In this document: in pieces, positions 1-5,218 of the stretch
Numbering within the stretch: position 1 is the stretch's first letter
Layout: each line of letters begins with the position of its first letter
DNA from: Clostridia bacterium
GTDB lineage: Bacteria > Bacillota > Clostridia > Oscillospirales > Acutalibacteraceae
Reading direction: 5' to 3'
NCBI GenBank assembly: GCA_900764115.1
Contig: CAAFMR010000186.1
Span: 1 to 5,245 of the forward strand
Length of the DNA stretch: 5,245 nucleotides
Notes under the pieces: generated by a model
Database searches by the model: none
Told to the model about the DNA's origin: nothing
What the model saw: the letters and a program-made list of their open reading frames with translations, nothing else
Position numbers and translations under genes: made by a program

Positions 1-401
1 CTTTCCCGTAGGAGGAATGTCTTGACGAAGAAAGCGGGCGGAAATTCTTTGCGGCACAAAGCTATTGCGGTGTTGCGGAGGATAACGGTTCGATTGTGGG
101 TCTGTACATTCTTCACCCAAACTACACCGGCCGCATGGGAACCATCTCCAACGCCAGCTATGCCGTAGATTCAGCGTGCCGGGGCAAACACATCGGAGAA
201 AAACTGGTCTTGGATTGTATGGCACAAGCCAAAAGACTGGGTTTCAGCATTTTATAATTCAACGGCGTTGTGGGGACCAATGTGCATGCCCGTCATCTGT
301 ATGAACGGCTTGGCTTCATACAAATCGGAACTGTTCGGAAAGCTTTCCGTATGAAAGACGGCTCTTTCGAGAATATTTGCCTATACTATCTCGCGCTTTG
401 A
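1..401 (+). pseudogene. GNAT-family N-acetyltransferase pseudogene, 5' end outside window
   Basis: One reading frame runs from the window edge to a TGA at 399-401 and has the layout of a GNAT acetyltransferase, which moves an acetyl group from acetyl-CoA to an amine. Visible landmarks are a central strand reading GSIVGLYILHPN, the acetyl-CoA binding loop RGKHIGEKLV (the R-x-x-G-x-G/A motif, around 177-206), and the C-terminal signature ARHLYERLGF (around 289-318). The frame is broken twice: TAG at 9-11, before EECLDEESGRKFF, and TAA at 255-257, between FSIL and FNGVVGTN. From memory of the family, the residue after FSIL is usually Gln in an LQFNAVV-like strand, so CAA to TAA is a simple explanation. 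The acetyl-CoA loop and the C-terminal part lie on opposite sides of the stop. The gene is almost certainly dead unless the stops are read through. Its start lies left of the window and its substrate is unknown. Confidence 0.8.
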
Positions 402-554
402 TATTTGTTTTCCTGGGAAAAGTGCGACCAATTCCAGCTTGGACTACAGTCGTTGCGGGCTCGGGAGGCACCGATTTCCCTGCACAGTGCGGCGTTTTTG
501 GGCGATGTTTCTAAATCGGCGGATACAAATTCGGTGTATGGACTGATTTACTAA
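402..554 (+). other. Unrecognised open frame, possible gene remnant (402-741 gap)
   Basis: Directly after the acetyltransferase stop, the same frame stays open for 50 codons to a TAA at 552-554. It reads CDQFQLGLQSLRAREAPISL and ends in NSVYGLIY. There is no ATG; a TTG at 405 is the only near-start and has no good ribosome-binding site. The segment looks protein-like, but I do not recognise a family. It is either an extension or fused remnant of the decayed acetyltransferase locus, or a chance open frame. The rest of the gene-free stretch 402-741 holds only the terminator and GC-rich dyad listed separately and the ribosome-binding site of the next gene. Confidence 0.25.
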
Positions 555-557
555 GCC

Positions 558-593
558 AAAATCGACCAGTTTCATACGAAACTGGTCGATTTT
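558..593. terminator. Intrinsic terminator, perfect 16-bp stem
   Basis: Bases 558-573 are perfectly complementary to 578-593 with a 4-base ATAC loop. The stem is flanked by A's on the left and TTTTCCTTTAT on the right, so it can work as a rho-independent terminator in the plus direction and, more weakly, in the minus direction. It ends transcription of the acetyltransferase relic. On the other strand it could be the first strong stop for readthrough from the glycosidase-like gene, which has no terminator of its own. Confidence 0.85.
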
Positions 594-623
594 CCTTTAT
601 ATTCTGCACCGGTTCCAAATCCG

Positions 624-659
624 GGAGCAGCCGCATCCAGGCGCGGCTGCTCCGCCTGG
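624..659. repeat. GC-rich dyad with two mutually exclusive stems
   Basis: Bases 624-634 (GGAGCAGCCGC) pair perfectly with 643-653, an 11-bp stem with an 8-base loop. Six loop bases, 637-642 (CCAGGC), are also perfectly complementary to 654-659 (GCCTGG), just after the first stem. No loop base is left to cross the 11-bp stem, so both helices are unlikely to form together as a pseudoknot. They are better read as alternatives. There is no T-tract, so this is not a standard terminator. Its role is unknown; it lies about 80 bases before the AraC stub. Confidence 0.5.
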
Positions 660-741
660 GCATAACACCCCGCCGCACGGAAAATCAGGAAATTCCGCCC
701 CGATTCTGATAGACTGATTCTCGCAGAAAGGGAGTGACCCC

Positions 742-987
742 ATGGACTGGATACAGGGCATCCAAGCAGCGATCGACTATGTGGAAGCACACATCACCGA
801 GGAGATCCGCTATGAGGAGGTAGCAAAGCGCGCCTATGCCTCCCCGTTCCATTTCCAGCGCGTTTTCGGCATTCTGTGCGGATTTTCGCTGGGGGACTAT
901 ATCCGGATGCGGCGGCCCCGTTCTTTTTTATCGTTTACAGCCTTCCGGCGGCGTGCGCACCGCCGCAGTCGCCGGTTGCATCGGTGA
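742..987 (+). pseudogene. AraC-family regulator, truncated after 58 codons (chimeric 3' end)
   Basis: Codons 1-58 (742-915) are the N-terminus of an AraC-type regulator whose DNA-binding domain comes first. It starts MDWIQGIQAAIDYVEAHITE and continues through the first helix-turn-helix (about residues 25-45, SPFHFQRVFGILCGFSLGDY) to YIRMRR. Full-length relatives continue with a second helix-turn-helix and often a GyrI-like effector domain, roughly 280-300 residues in all. Here similarity stops exactly after codon 58. The frame then runs 23 more codons of low-complexity, Arg-rich sequence to TGA 985-987, reading antisense through the last 53 bases of the opposing glycosidase-like gene. The start is well supported by AAAGGGAG at 727-734, 7 bases before ATG. 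With one of two DNA-binding helices and no effector domain, the product is very unlikely to work. Confidence 0.75.
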
Positions 988-2464
988 ACCCGAAGGCATA
1001 CAGCCTTCCGCTGACAGCCAATTCCAGGCGGAACGGCGTATCGTTCAGCCGGCTCACGTCGAACTGCGGGAACCGTATGGGTTGATTGGTGCTGTCGCCT
1101 GTAAACGGCTCGGACACCGCCAGGGTTTTCCCCTCCGGGGAGAGAATTTTCACCGTCACGGAGCCGTCCACATTCACCATCATGCCGGTTTTCCCGTGCA
1201 TGATCAATTGTCTTGTGGTAAGCCTTCCGGTTCCGTTCATAGACACAAATCCGTCCCGGCGGAGCTTGGCAAGTCCGGTGGCACCGTTGCAGTACATCCC
1301 GTTTTTCGTCCAGGGGAGACGGCGGTTTGCCGGATCGCCGCCGAAAGCGCTGTAGTAGATCCACAGCTCCTCACCGTGAATCACCAGCACGCCGCCCACC
1401 GACTGCACATAGCCCCGATCCCATGCCCCCGGATGCATAGAGGCGTGGATTAGGCTCTCCCGGCAGGGGCGGGAGAAATGGTAGCCGTCCCGGCTGTACA
1501 TGGGTATCAGCTCGGTGATCTTCGGCACGCCGTAGCGCTCGCATACGCCGTTTTCCGGACCGTACATAATCTGGAACATTCCCAGCATCAGGCTCTCATA
1601 GCCGACACAGTCCACATTATACAGCTGGGGCGTAAAGCCGATATAGGGATGGGGCAGATCCAATGCGTCGCAATAGAGCCACGGCTGGGCATCGGCATCG
1701 CTCCAGGCAGCCCCCTCCAGATAATCGGTGCATTCCCGATACCGCCGGTAGCGCAGCCACGAGCCGTCCGGCTGGACGTCGGCTGCCCGGATGCTGTAGA
1801 CCCATTTTTGGCGGAACGGATTATAAAACATGGTGCTGCGGTCGAAGGTGACTCCGGTCTGACGGAACCGCTCAAAGTGAATCCCGTCGCCGCTGACCGC
1901 GGCGATTCCCGGCATCTGCACGCCGGGGTTCCGCAGAAACAGCTTATACCGTTCCTCCAGCGGGGCGGCATCGTCAATCCATACCGTGGTGGAATCCGGG
2001 CGCAGATAGGCGGTATCGCCGACGGACATATCCAGCGCATCCGGTCTTGGAGTATAGGGCAGAATCGTATTGGTGCCGGCTACAATTCCCAAATCCGGCC
2101 GCTCCCAGGTGAGACCGTCCGCCGATTCCGCATACGCCATATGCCGCAGCCATCCCGCCTCATACCACATCTTAAATTTTTTCTCCCGTTCATCGTACCA
2201 TACCCCGCCGCTTTTCGGGCAGGCGCAGGGGGCTCCGTCCCGCTCCCAGGGTGTTTCCGGGAACAGCACCGGCGCACCGGTCTTTTGGGCGGTATGATAT
2301 TCCGGCTGGAGGTCAGTGGTGTCGATAAGAAAATCGTCCACGAACAGCTGCCGCCCCACCGAAACATCCACCACCGCAGGCGGATGCTCCAAATAAGGGA
2401 CGTGCTGGGCATCGGACGGCGTATCCATAGCGGACAGAAGAATATTATTATACAGCTTTTCCAT
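935..2464 (-). CDS. Glycosidase-like five-bladed beta-propeller protein (GH32/GH43-like fold), substrate unknown
   Basis: This 509-residue protein resembles uncharacterised proteins often annotated as GH32-like or as hypothetical with a GH43/GH32-type beta-propeller. Visible features are QLFVDDFLID (39-48), a first blade GGVWYDEREKKFKMWYEAGW (86-105), and three related turn motifs, SADGLTWERP (114-123), SGDGIHF (191-197) and SRDGYHFSRP (324-333), which mark successive blades. A conserved-looking block, LYNVDCVGYESLMLGMFQ, spans about 281-298. Acidic residues such as D43/D44, D91 and E290 are candidates for the active site, but I cannot assign catalysis. There is no signal peptide, so it should act in the cytoplasm on an imported oligosaccharide or glycoside. 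ATG at 2464 is chosen because AAAAAGGAGG (2482-2473) lies 8 bases upstream; an earlier ATG at 2524 would lie inside the operator. No terminator follows the stop. The gene shares its regulator and operator type with the divergent dgoK operon. Confidence 0.8.
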   Translation of the reverse strand: MEKLYNNILLSAMDTPSDAQHVPYLEHPPAVVDVSVGRQLFVDDFLIDTTDLQPEYHTAQKTGAPVLFPETPWERDGAPCACPKSGGVWYDEREKKFKMWYEAGWLRHMAYAESADGLTWERPDLGIVAGTNTILPYTPRPDALDMSVGDTAYLRPDSTTVWIDDAAPLEERYKLFLRNPGVQMPGIAAVSGDGIHFERFRQTGVTFDRSTMFYNPFRQKWVYSIRAADVQPDGSWLRYRRYRECTDYLEGAAWSDADAQPWLYCDALDLPHPYIGFTPQLYNVDCVGYESLMLGMFQIMYGPENGVCERYGVPKITELIPMYSRDGYHFSRPCRESLIHASMHPGAWDRGYVQSVGGVLVIHGEELWIYYSAFGGDPANRRLPWTKNGMYCNGATGLAKLRRDGFVSMNGTGRLTTRQLIMHGKTGMMVNVDGSVTVKILSPEGKTLAVSEPFTGDSTNQPIRFPQFDVSRLNDTPFRLELAVSGRLYAFGFTDATGDCGGAHAAGRL

Positions 2465-2472
2465 AACCGGCG

Positions 2473-2482
2473 CCTCCTTTTT
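2473..2482 (-). promoter_or_regulatory. Ribosome-binding site that fixes the glycosidase-like gene start
   Basis: On the minus strand AAAAAGGAGG ends 8 bases before the ATG at 2464. It is a near-perfect anti-Shine-Dalgarno match and makes the start 20 codons downstream of the first in-frame ATG the clear choice. Confidence 0.85.
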
Positions 2483-2487
2483 AGCCG

Positions 2488-2516
2488 ATTGTACCATACC
2501 GGAATTGCCCATTCCA
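2488..2516 (-). promoter_or_regulatory. Promoter of the glycosidase-like gene (extended -10, weak -35)
   Basis: On the minus strand TACAAT (2493-2488) is preceded by TGG (2496-2494), giving an extended -10 element TGn-TACAAT. The hexamer 17 bases further up, TGGAAT (2516-2511), is a poor -35 and abuts the TTGCA-box array. That is the usual layout of an activator-dependent promoter. The predicted RNA start near 2481 gives a leader of about 17 bases carrying just the ribosome-binding site. Confidence 0.55.
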
Positions 2517-2553
2517 TTGCACAATCTGCAATCCGCATTGCAATTCCTGCAGG
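2504..2553. promoter_or_regulatory. TTGCA-box array, probable AraC operator of the glycosidase-like gene
   Basis: Five TGC-centred boxes lie here: ATTGCC (2504), ATTGCA (2516), CTGCAAT (2526), ATTGCAAT (2537) and CCTGCAGG (2546). The G's of their TGC cores are at 2507, 2519, 2528, 2540 and 2549, so spacings are 12, 9, 12 and 9, a 21-base period or two helical turns. Stretch 2516-2544 matches 3423-3451 in the divergent promoter region at 21 of 29 positions, same strand and same spacing. AraC-family monomers contact two successive major grooves and dimers often bind direct repeats about 21 bases apart, so the local AraC protein is the natural ligand. Binding is inferred. Confidence 0.65.
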
Positions 2554-2560
2554 ATTTTTC

Positions 2561-3349
2561 TCAGCGGATGGGATGGGTGGGAGAACACCCATAGTATTTT
2601 TTATAGGCGCGGAAAAAGGAGGAGTACTCGGTGAACCCGCTTTCCGCCGCAGCCTGCGCCGCGCTTTTGCCGGATTGCATAAGCTGCCTGGCGCAGACCA
2701 GCCGCTTTTGCAGGATATACTGATAAAAGGAAACGTTCAGCTCCCGGCTGAAGCAATGGGAAAGCTGGGAGGTAGAGACAAACAGCGCCGCTGCCGTCTG
2801 CGTCAGGGTGATGGGTGTCTGATAGCGGCGGTTCACATACTCCAGAGCCCGGGCGATCAGCGAGGTTTCGTCCCGCGATTCCGACACGGAAAAGCAGTGC
2901 AGCGCCTTTTTCACAGCGAACAGCAGCTGCACGGCGGCTGTGCGCAAGAGCAGCGCCTTTTCCTCCTCCGGGCGGGAATCAAACAGCCCCTCCCGCAAAT
3001 CCTGAAACAGCCGAACCATATCCGGCGTGGGGGTGTGCAGAATCCGAATCCGGTCCATACACACCCGCAGCAAGCACGCCCATTCCGGCACATCCGGAAA
3101 CCAGAGCCGGCAGCGCCGGTATCCCTCCTCTTGGGAGAATTTGAAGTTGTGGAAATGCTCCTTAGGAATCAGCAGCAGCATACCCGGGTGGAGCGATACG
3201 CTTTCCCCCTCCGACAGAAACCGCCCCTCGGCATACTCTATATACAGGATTTCGTGCTCATTGTGAAATTCCTCTCCACGCATAACCGACTGCCCCTCCG
3301 CATACCAAAAATGCACCGGGTCGGTATGAAACTGTTGACAAAACGCCAT
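2561..3349 (-). CDS. AraC-family transcriptional regulator with N-terminal cupin sensor domain
   Basis: This 262-residue protein has the classic AraC layout. Residues about 10-100 form a cupin-like ligand-binding domain, with FHNEHEILYIEY (28-39) and HPGMLLLIPKEHFHNF (54-69) carrying the histidines typical of the AraC_binding fold. Residues about 178-262 are the DNA-binding domain with two helix-turn-helix units: LTQTAAALFVSTSQLSHCFSREL, then SAAQAAAESGFTEYSSFFRAYKKYYGCSP, the AraC signature. It would sense a sugar or sugar acid and bind the TTGCA boxes flanking it on both sides. The ATG at 3349 is preceded by a modest AAAGGCGG. An in-frame GTG at 3370 with AAAAGGGGG upstream would add 7 residues (VGKAVVS), but that site lies in a hairpin arm. 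A 96-base gap with its own promoter separates the stop from the glycosidase-like gene. No terminator lies between, so readthrough is possible. Confidence 0.92.
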   Translation of the reverse strand: MAFCQQFHTDPVHFWYAEGQSVMRGEEFHNEHEILYIEYAEGRFLSEGESVSLHPGMLLLIPKEHFHNFKFSQEEGYRRCRLWFPDVPEWACLLRVCMDRIRILHTPTPDMVRLFQDLREGLFDSRPEEEKALLLRTAAVQLLFAVKKALHCFSVSESRDETSLIARALEYVNRRYQTPITLTQTAAALFVSTSQLSHCFSRELNVSFYQYILQKRLVCARQLMQSGKSAAQAAAESGFTEYSSFFRAYKKYYGCSPTHPIR

Positions 3350-3376
3350 GGAAACCACCGCCTTTCCCACAACCGC

Positions 3377-3399
3377 CCCCTTTTGCGCGGCAAAAGGGG
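3377..3399 (-). promoter_or_regulatory. Strong hairpin in the 5' leader of the AraC regulator
   Basis: Perfect 10-bp inverted repeat: CCCCTTTTGC (3377-3386) pairs with GCAAAAGGGG (3390-3399) around a 3-base centre. It lies between the predicted RNA start (near 3404) and the ATG at 3349, so it would fold in the leader RNA. Its 3' arm in the RNA is AAAAGGGG, the only good ribosome-binding sequence for the alternative GTG start at 3370. It may hide that start, stabilise the RNA, or be a DNA operator. There is no U-tract after it, so simple termination is unlikely. Confidence 0.5.
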
Positions 3400-3410
3400 A
3401 ACCCGTTCTT

Positions 3411-3438
3411 AGTATACCAGAAATTGCAAAAATTGCAA
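3411..3438 (-). promoter_or_regulatory. Promoter of the AraC regulator, overlapped by the operator
   Basis: On the minus strand TATACT (3416-3411) is preceded by TGG (3419-3417), an extended -10. TTGCAA (3438-3433), 16 bases upstream, is a fair -35 and is also one of the TTGCA boxes. Another box (3423-3429) lies in the spacer. A regulator bound there would block RNA polymerase, which suggests negative autoregulation. Confidence 0.6.
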
Positions 3439-3472
3439 TATCCTCTGCAATAAACACAATTGGATTGCAAAT
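3423..3472. promoter_or_regulatory. TTGCA-box array in the divergent promoter region, probable AraC operator
   Basis: Boxes are ATTGCAA (3423), ATTGCAAT (3432), CTGCAAT (3445) and ATTGCAA (3464). The first three have core spacings of 9 and 12 (21 in total), identical to the array before the glycosidase-like gene, and 3423-3451 matches 2516-2544 at 21 of 29 positions. The fourth box is 20 bases further on, inside the aldolase promoter spacer. The array lies just upstream of the aldolase promoter and on top of the araC promoter, which suits activation of one and repression of the other. Confidence 0.65.
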
Positions 3473-3487
3473 TCCGTATGATATACT
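3459..3487 (+). promoter_or_regulatory. Promoter of the aldolase-kinase operon (extended -10, weak -35)
   Basis: TATACT (3482-3487) is preceded by TGA (3479-3481), an extended -10. The best -35 candidates are ATTGGA at 3459 (17-base spacer) or TTGGAT at 3460 (16-base spacer), both weak. A TTGCAA box lies in the spacer and three more lie upstream. The weak -35 with adjacent boxes suggests activator dependence. Predicted RNA start near 3494 gives a leader of about 16 bases. Confidence 0.6.
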
Positions 3488-3509
3488 TAAGAAAAAAGGA
3501 GGAATTTCG

Positions 3510-4181
3510 ATGGAAATGACCGCGAAGGAGCAGTTCCTGTCCACGAAGCTGATTGCCATTGTGCGGGGGGTGGAGCCGCCGGCGCAGGAGCCGCTTGCCG
3601 AGGCGTTGTACGCCGGGGGCATCCGGCTGCTGGAGATCACCTTTGACCAGCGGGGCATCTGTCCGGCGGAGAAAACGGCGGAGACCATCCATCGGCTGGC
3701 GCAGCGGATGGCAGGGCGGATGGCGGTGGGCGCCGGCACGGTGCTGACGAAAGAGCAGGTGCAGCTTGCCCACCAAGCCGGCGCGCAGTTCATCCTTTCT
3801 CCGGATACGAACCTGGAAATCATTGCCGAAACCAAGCGCCGACAAATGCTGTCCTTTCCGGGCGCGTTGACCCCCAGCGAGATCCAATGCGCCTATGCGG
3901 CGGGGGCAGATTTTGTCAAGCTGTTTCCGGCGGGGAGCCTGGGCGCAGACTATATACGGGCAATTCTGGCGCCGCTGGCACACATTCCGGTTCTGGCGGT
4001 GGGTGGCATAGACGAAACGGCTATGCCGGCGTATTTGGATGCCGGCGTCTGCGGCTTTGGCGTCGGCTCCACCCTCGTGCGCCGAGATTGGATTTCCCAG
4101 GGACGGTTTGCGGAGCTGACCGCGCTAGCAAAACGTTATACCACCGTGATCGGAGATTGGAACTATGTACATAGTCATTGA
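3510..4181 (+). CDS. eda: KDPG/KDPGal-type aldolase (Eda/DgoA family)
   Basis: This 223-residue enzyme belongs to the class I KDPG aldolase family, small TIM-barrel enzymes that cleave 2-keto-3-deoxy-6-phospho-sugar acids to pyruvate and glyceraldehyde-3-phosphate through a Schiff base. Family landmarks are in order: IVRGVE (17-22), GGIRLLEITF (36-45) with E42 as the expected general acid/base, VGAGTVLT (73-80), FILSP (94-98), FPGALTPSE (116-124), FVKLFPA (135-141) with K137 as the Schiff-base lysine, and VLAVGGI (161-167). The ATG at 3510 follows AAGGAGG (3496-3502) by 7 bases; the frame is open further left but crosses the promoter. The last 17 bases overlap the kinase. Sequence alone does not separate the gluconate from the galactonate epimer; the dgoK partner favours 2-keto-3-deoxy-6-phosphogalactonate, making it DgoA in role. 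It is cytoplasmic. Confidence 0.92.
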   Translation: MEMTAKEQFLSTKLIAIVRGVEPPAQEPLAEALYAGGIRLLEITFDQRGICPAEKTAETIHRLAQRMAGRMAVGAGTVLTKEQVQLAHQAGAQFILSPDTNLEIIAETKRRQMLSFPGALTPSEIQCAYAAGADFVKLFPAGSLGADYIRAILAPLAHIPVLAVGGIDETAMPAYLDAGVCGFGVGSTLVRRDWISQGRFAELTALAKRYTTVIGDWNYVHSH

Positions 4182-5043
4182 CGGCGGCACCACCAACACA
4201 CGGATCTACACCGTGGAGCAGTCCCGGGTAACCGCAGTAGCGCACGCGGCGGTCGGCGCGGGGAATCCGACCGGTCTTGCCGCCTTTATCAAGGAAACGC
4301 TGGCGGCGCTCCCGGCAGCCGCCGCCGTCATCGCAGCGGGAATGATTACCAGCGCCTCCGGCTTATATGAAGTGCCCCACATCAAAGCCCCTGCCGGTAT
4401 CAGCGAGCTGCATCGGGGGATGCGGCAGATCTCTCTGCCGGCAATCAGCCGGCAGCCGTTCTTCCTGATTCCCGGCGTGCGGACAGACGAGGATATGATG
4501 CGCGGCGAGGAAACAGAGCTGGCGGGGCTGACGCAGCCGCCGGTTCCGGACGCCGCCTATATTTTGCCCGGCACCCATTCCAAATGTATCCTGATCGGTC
4601 AGGACGGGAGAATTGCCGATTTTTTCACCATGCTGACCGGAGAACTCCTGTCCGCCGTGAAAACAGCCACCATCATCGGGCAGAGCTTCGAGCTCTGTGA
4701 CACATTCACTGAGGAATATTTGCTGCAGGGGTTTGAATACTGCCGGCTGCACGGAATAAACGAAACGCTGTTCCGTTGCCGGACGCTGGCGCTGCTGCAG
4801 GGGCGCAGCAAGCAGGAGGTCTATAGCTTTTGCCTGGGCGCCGTGCTGTGTCCGGAGGTGGAACGTGTCCGGCGCGTCAACGCACCGCAGTTGCTGATTG
4901 GCGGGAAACCCGAATTGCGCCGCCCGGAGGCGCTTTTGCTGCAGCGGTATGCGGAAAAGCCGGTCATCAGCCTGCCGGAGGACATCTGCCGCAACGCCGT
5001 TGCCATCGGCGCCGTGCGCATTTATACGGGCGCCCCCGAATGA
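4165..5043 (+). CDS. dgoK: 2-dehydro-3-deoxygalactonokinase (DgoK)
   Basis: This 292-residue protein matches the DgoK family, which phosphorylates 2-keto-3-deoxygalactonate with ATP at C6 in the De Ley-Doudoroff galactonate route. It starts with an ASKHA-type phosphate loop, MYIVIDGGTTNTRIY (1-15), and carries AAGMITSASGLYEVP (57-71), the family signature MRGEETEL (112-119), PGTHSK (135-140) and MLTGEL (156-161). These line up with MRGEETQL, PGTHCK and MTGEL in E. coli DgoK. Length is normal for the family and no active-site gap is apparent. ATG 4165 lies inside the aldolase gene, 8 bases after GGAGA (4152-4156), so the two genes overlap by 17 bases and are probably translationally coupled. 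Its product is the expected substrate of the aldolase. No galactonate dehydratase, dehydrogenase or transporter is in the window, so the source of the keto-acid is not shown. Confidence 0.9.
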   Translation: MYIVIDGGTTNTRIYTVEQSRVTAVAHAAVGAGNPTGLAAFIKETLAALPAAAAVIAAGMITSASGLYEVPHIKAPAGISELHRGMRQISLPAISRQPFFLIPGVRTDEDMMRGEETELAGLTQPPVPDAAYILPGTHSKCILIGQDGRIADFFTMLTGELLSAVKTATIIGQSFELCDTFTEEYLLQGFEYCRLHGINETLFRCRTLALLQGRSKQEVYSFCLGAVLCPEVERVRRVNAPQLLIGGKPELRRPEALLLQRYAEKPVISLPEDICRNAVAIGAVRIYTGAPE

Positions 5044-5051
5044 TTTCGGGG
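5034..5051 (+). other. Small hairpin spanning the kinase stop codon
   Basis: CCCCGAA (5034-5040) pairs with TTCGGGG (5045-5051) around a TGAT loop that contains the stop codon. It is followed by TAAAAAG rather than a T-tract, so it is not a standard terminator; it could protect the RNA 3' end. The rest of 5052-5170 shows no gene or other clear signal. Confidence 0.4.
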
Positions 5052-5171
5052 TAAAAAGCCGTTCCGCCCGGGCAAAGCTATACCGGCGGGATAGTCAGCG
5101 TTTTCTTTCCAAAGACACACAGGAACTTACGAAAAAATGCCGGATACCTTGGCAACACATCGGAAGACAGA

Positions 5172-5215
5172 AAAATCCCGGCAAACCCTGTCGTATCAAG
5201 GTTTGTCGGGATTTT
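5172..5215. terminator. Bidirectional intrinsic terminator between dgoK and the tRNA gene
   Basis: Bases 5172-5187 (AAAATCCCGGCAAACC) pair with 5200-5215 over 16 bp with a single G-T wobble and a 12-base loop. On the minus strand the stem ends in ATTTTT just past the tRNA 3' end, a good terminator for the tRNA. On the plus strand it ends in ATTTTCCTTG, which can stop the dgoK transcript. Confidence 0.85.
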
Positions 5216-5218
5216 CCT

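Noticed and set aside
624..659. H-type pseudoknot
   Set aside because: Pairing both helices at once would need a zero-base loop to cross an 11-bp stem, which is not sterically possible; alternative stems are the better reading.
904..934. Insertion-sequence end or target duplication at the AraC junction
   Set aside because: No terminal inverted repeat, transposase fragment or short direct repeat pairing with the right flank could be seen.
836..1453. 205-codon plus-strand open frame over the AraC stub and propeller 3' end
   Set aside because: It is out of frame with the AraC stub and antisense to the propeller gene; no motifs are recognisable.
2465..2524. 20-residue N-terminal extension of the propeller protein from an ATG at 2524
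   Set aside because: It has no ribosome-binding site and would cover the -10 element and operator boxes; the ATG at 2464 has a near-perfect AAGGAGG.
2504..2553. CRISPR array or tandem satellite
   Set aside because: The recurring units are only 6-8 bases with degenerate intervening sequence and a helical-turn period, as in a protein-binding array; no 23-47 base repeat or uniform spacer is present.
1478..3412. Very long (644-codon) open frame on the plus strand
   Set aside because: It lies antisense to the propeller and AraC genes, crosses their regulatory gap, has no ribosome-binding site, and its translation shows no family features. It is a by-product of GC-rich codon use on the opposite strand.
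3348..3509. 54-codon upstream extension of the aldolase
   Set aside because: It spans both divergent promoters and the operator; the ATG at 3510 has an ideal ribosome-binding site and gives the normal family length.
3350..3835. Longer minus-strand start for the AraC regulator (up to 424 codons)
   Set aside because: The extension reads antisense through the aldolase gene and the divergent promoters. The protein starting at 3349 already has full AraC length and a cupin domain beginning near its N-terminus.
3258..3983. 241-codon minus-strand open frame across the aldolase and divergent promoter
   Set aside because: Arg-rich shadow sequence with no start signal; it runs through the promoters and antisense to a well-supported aldolase.
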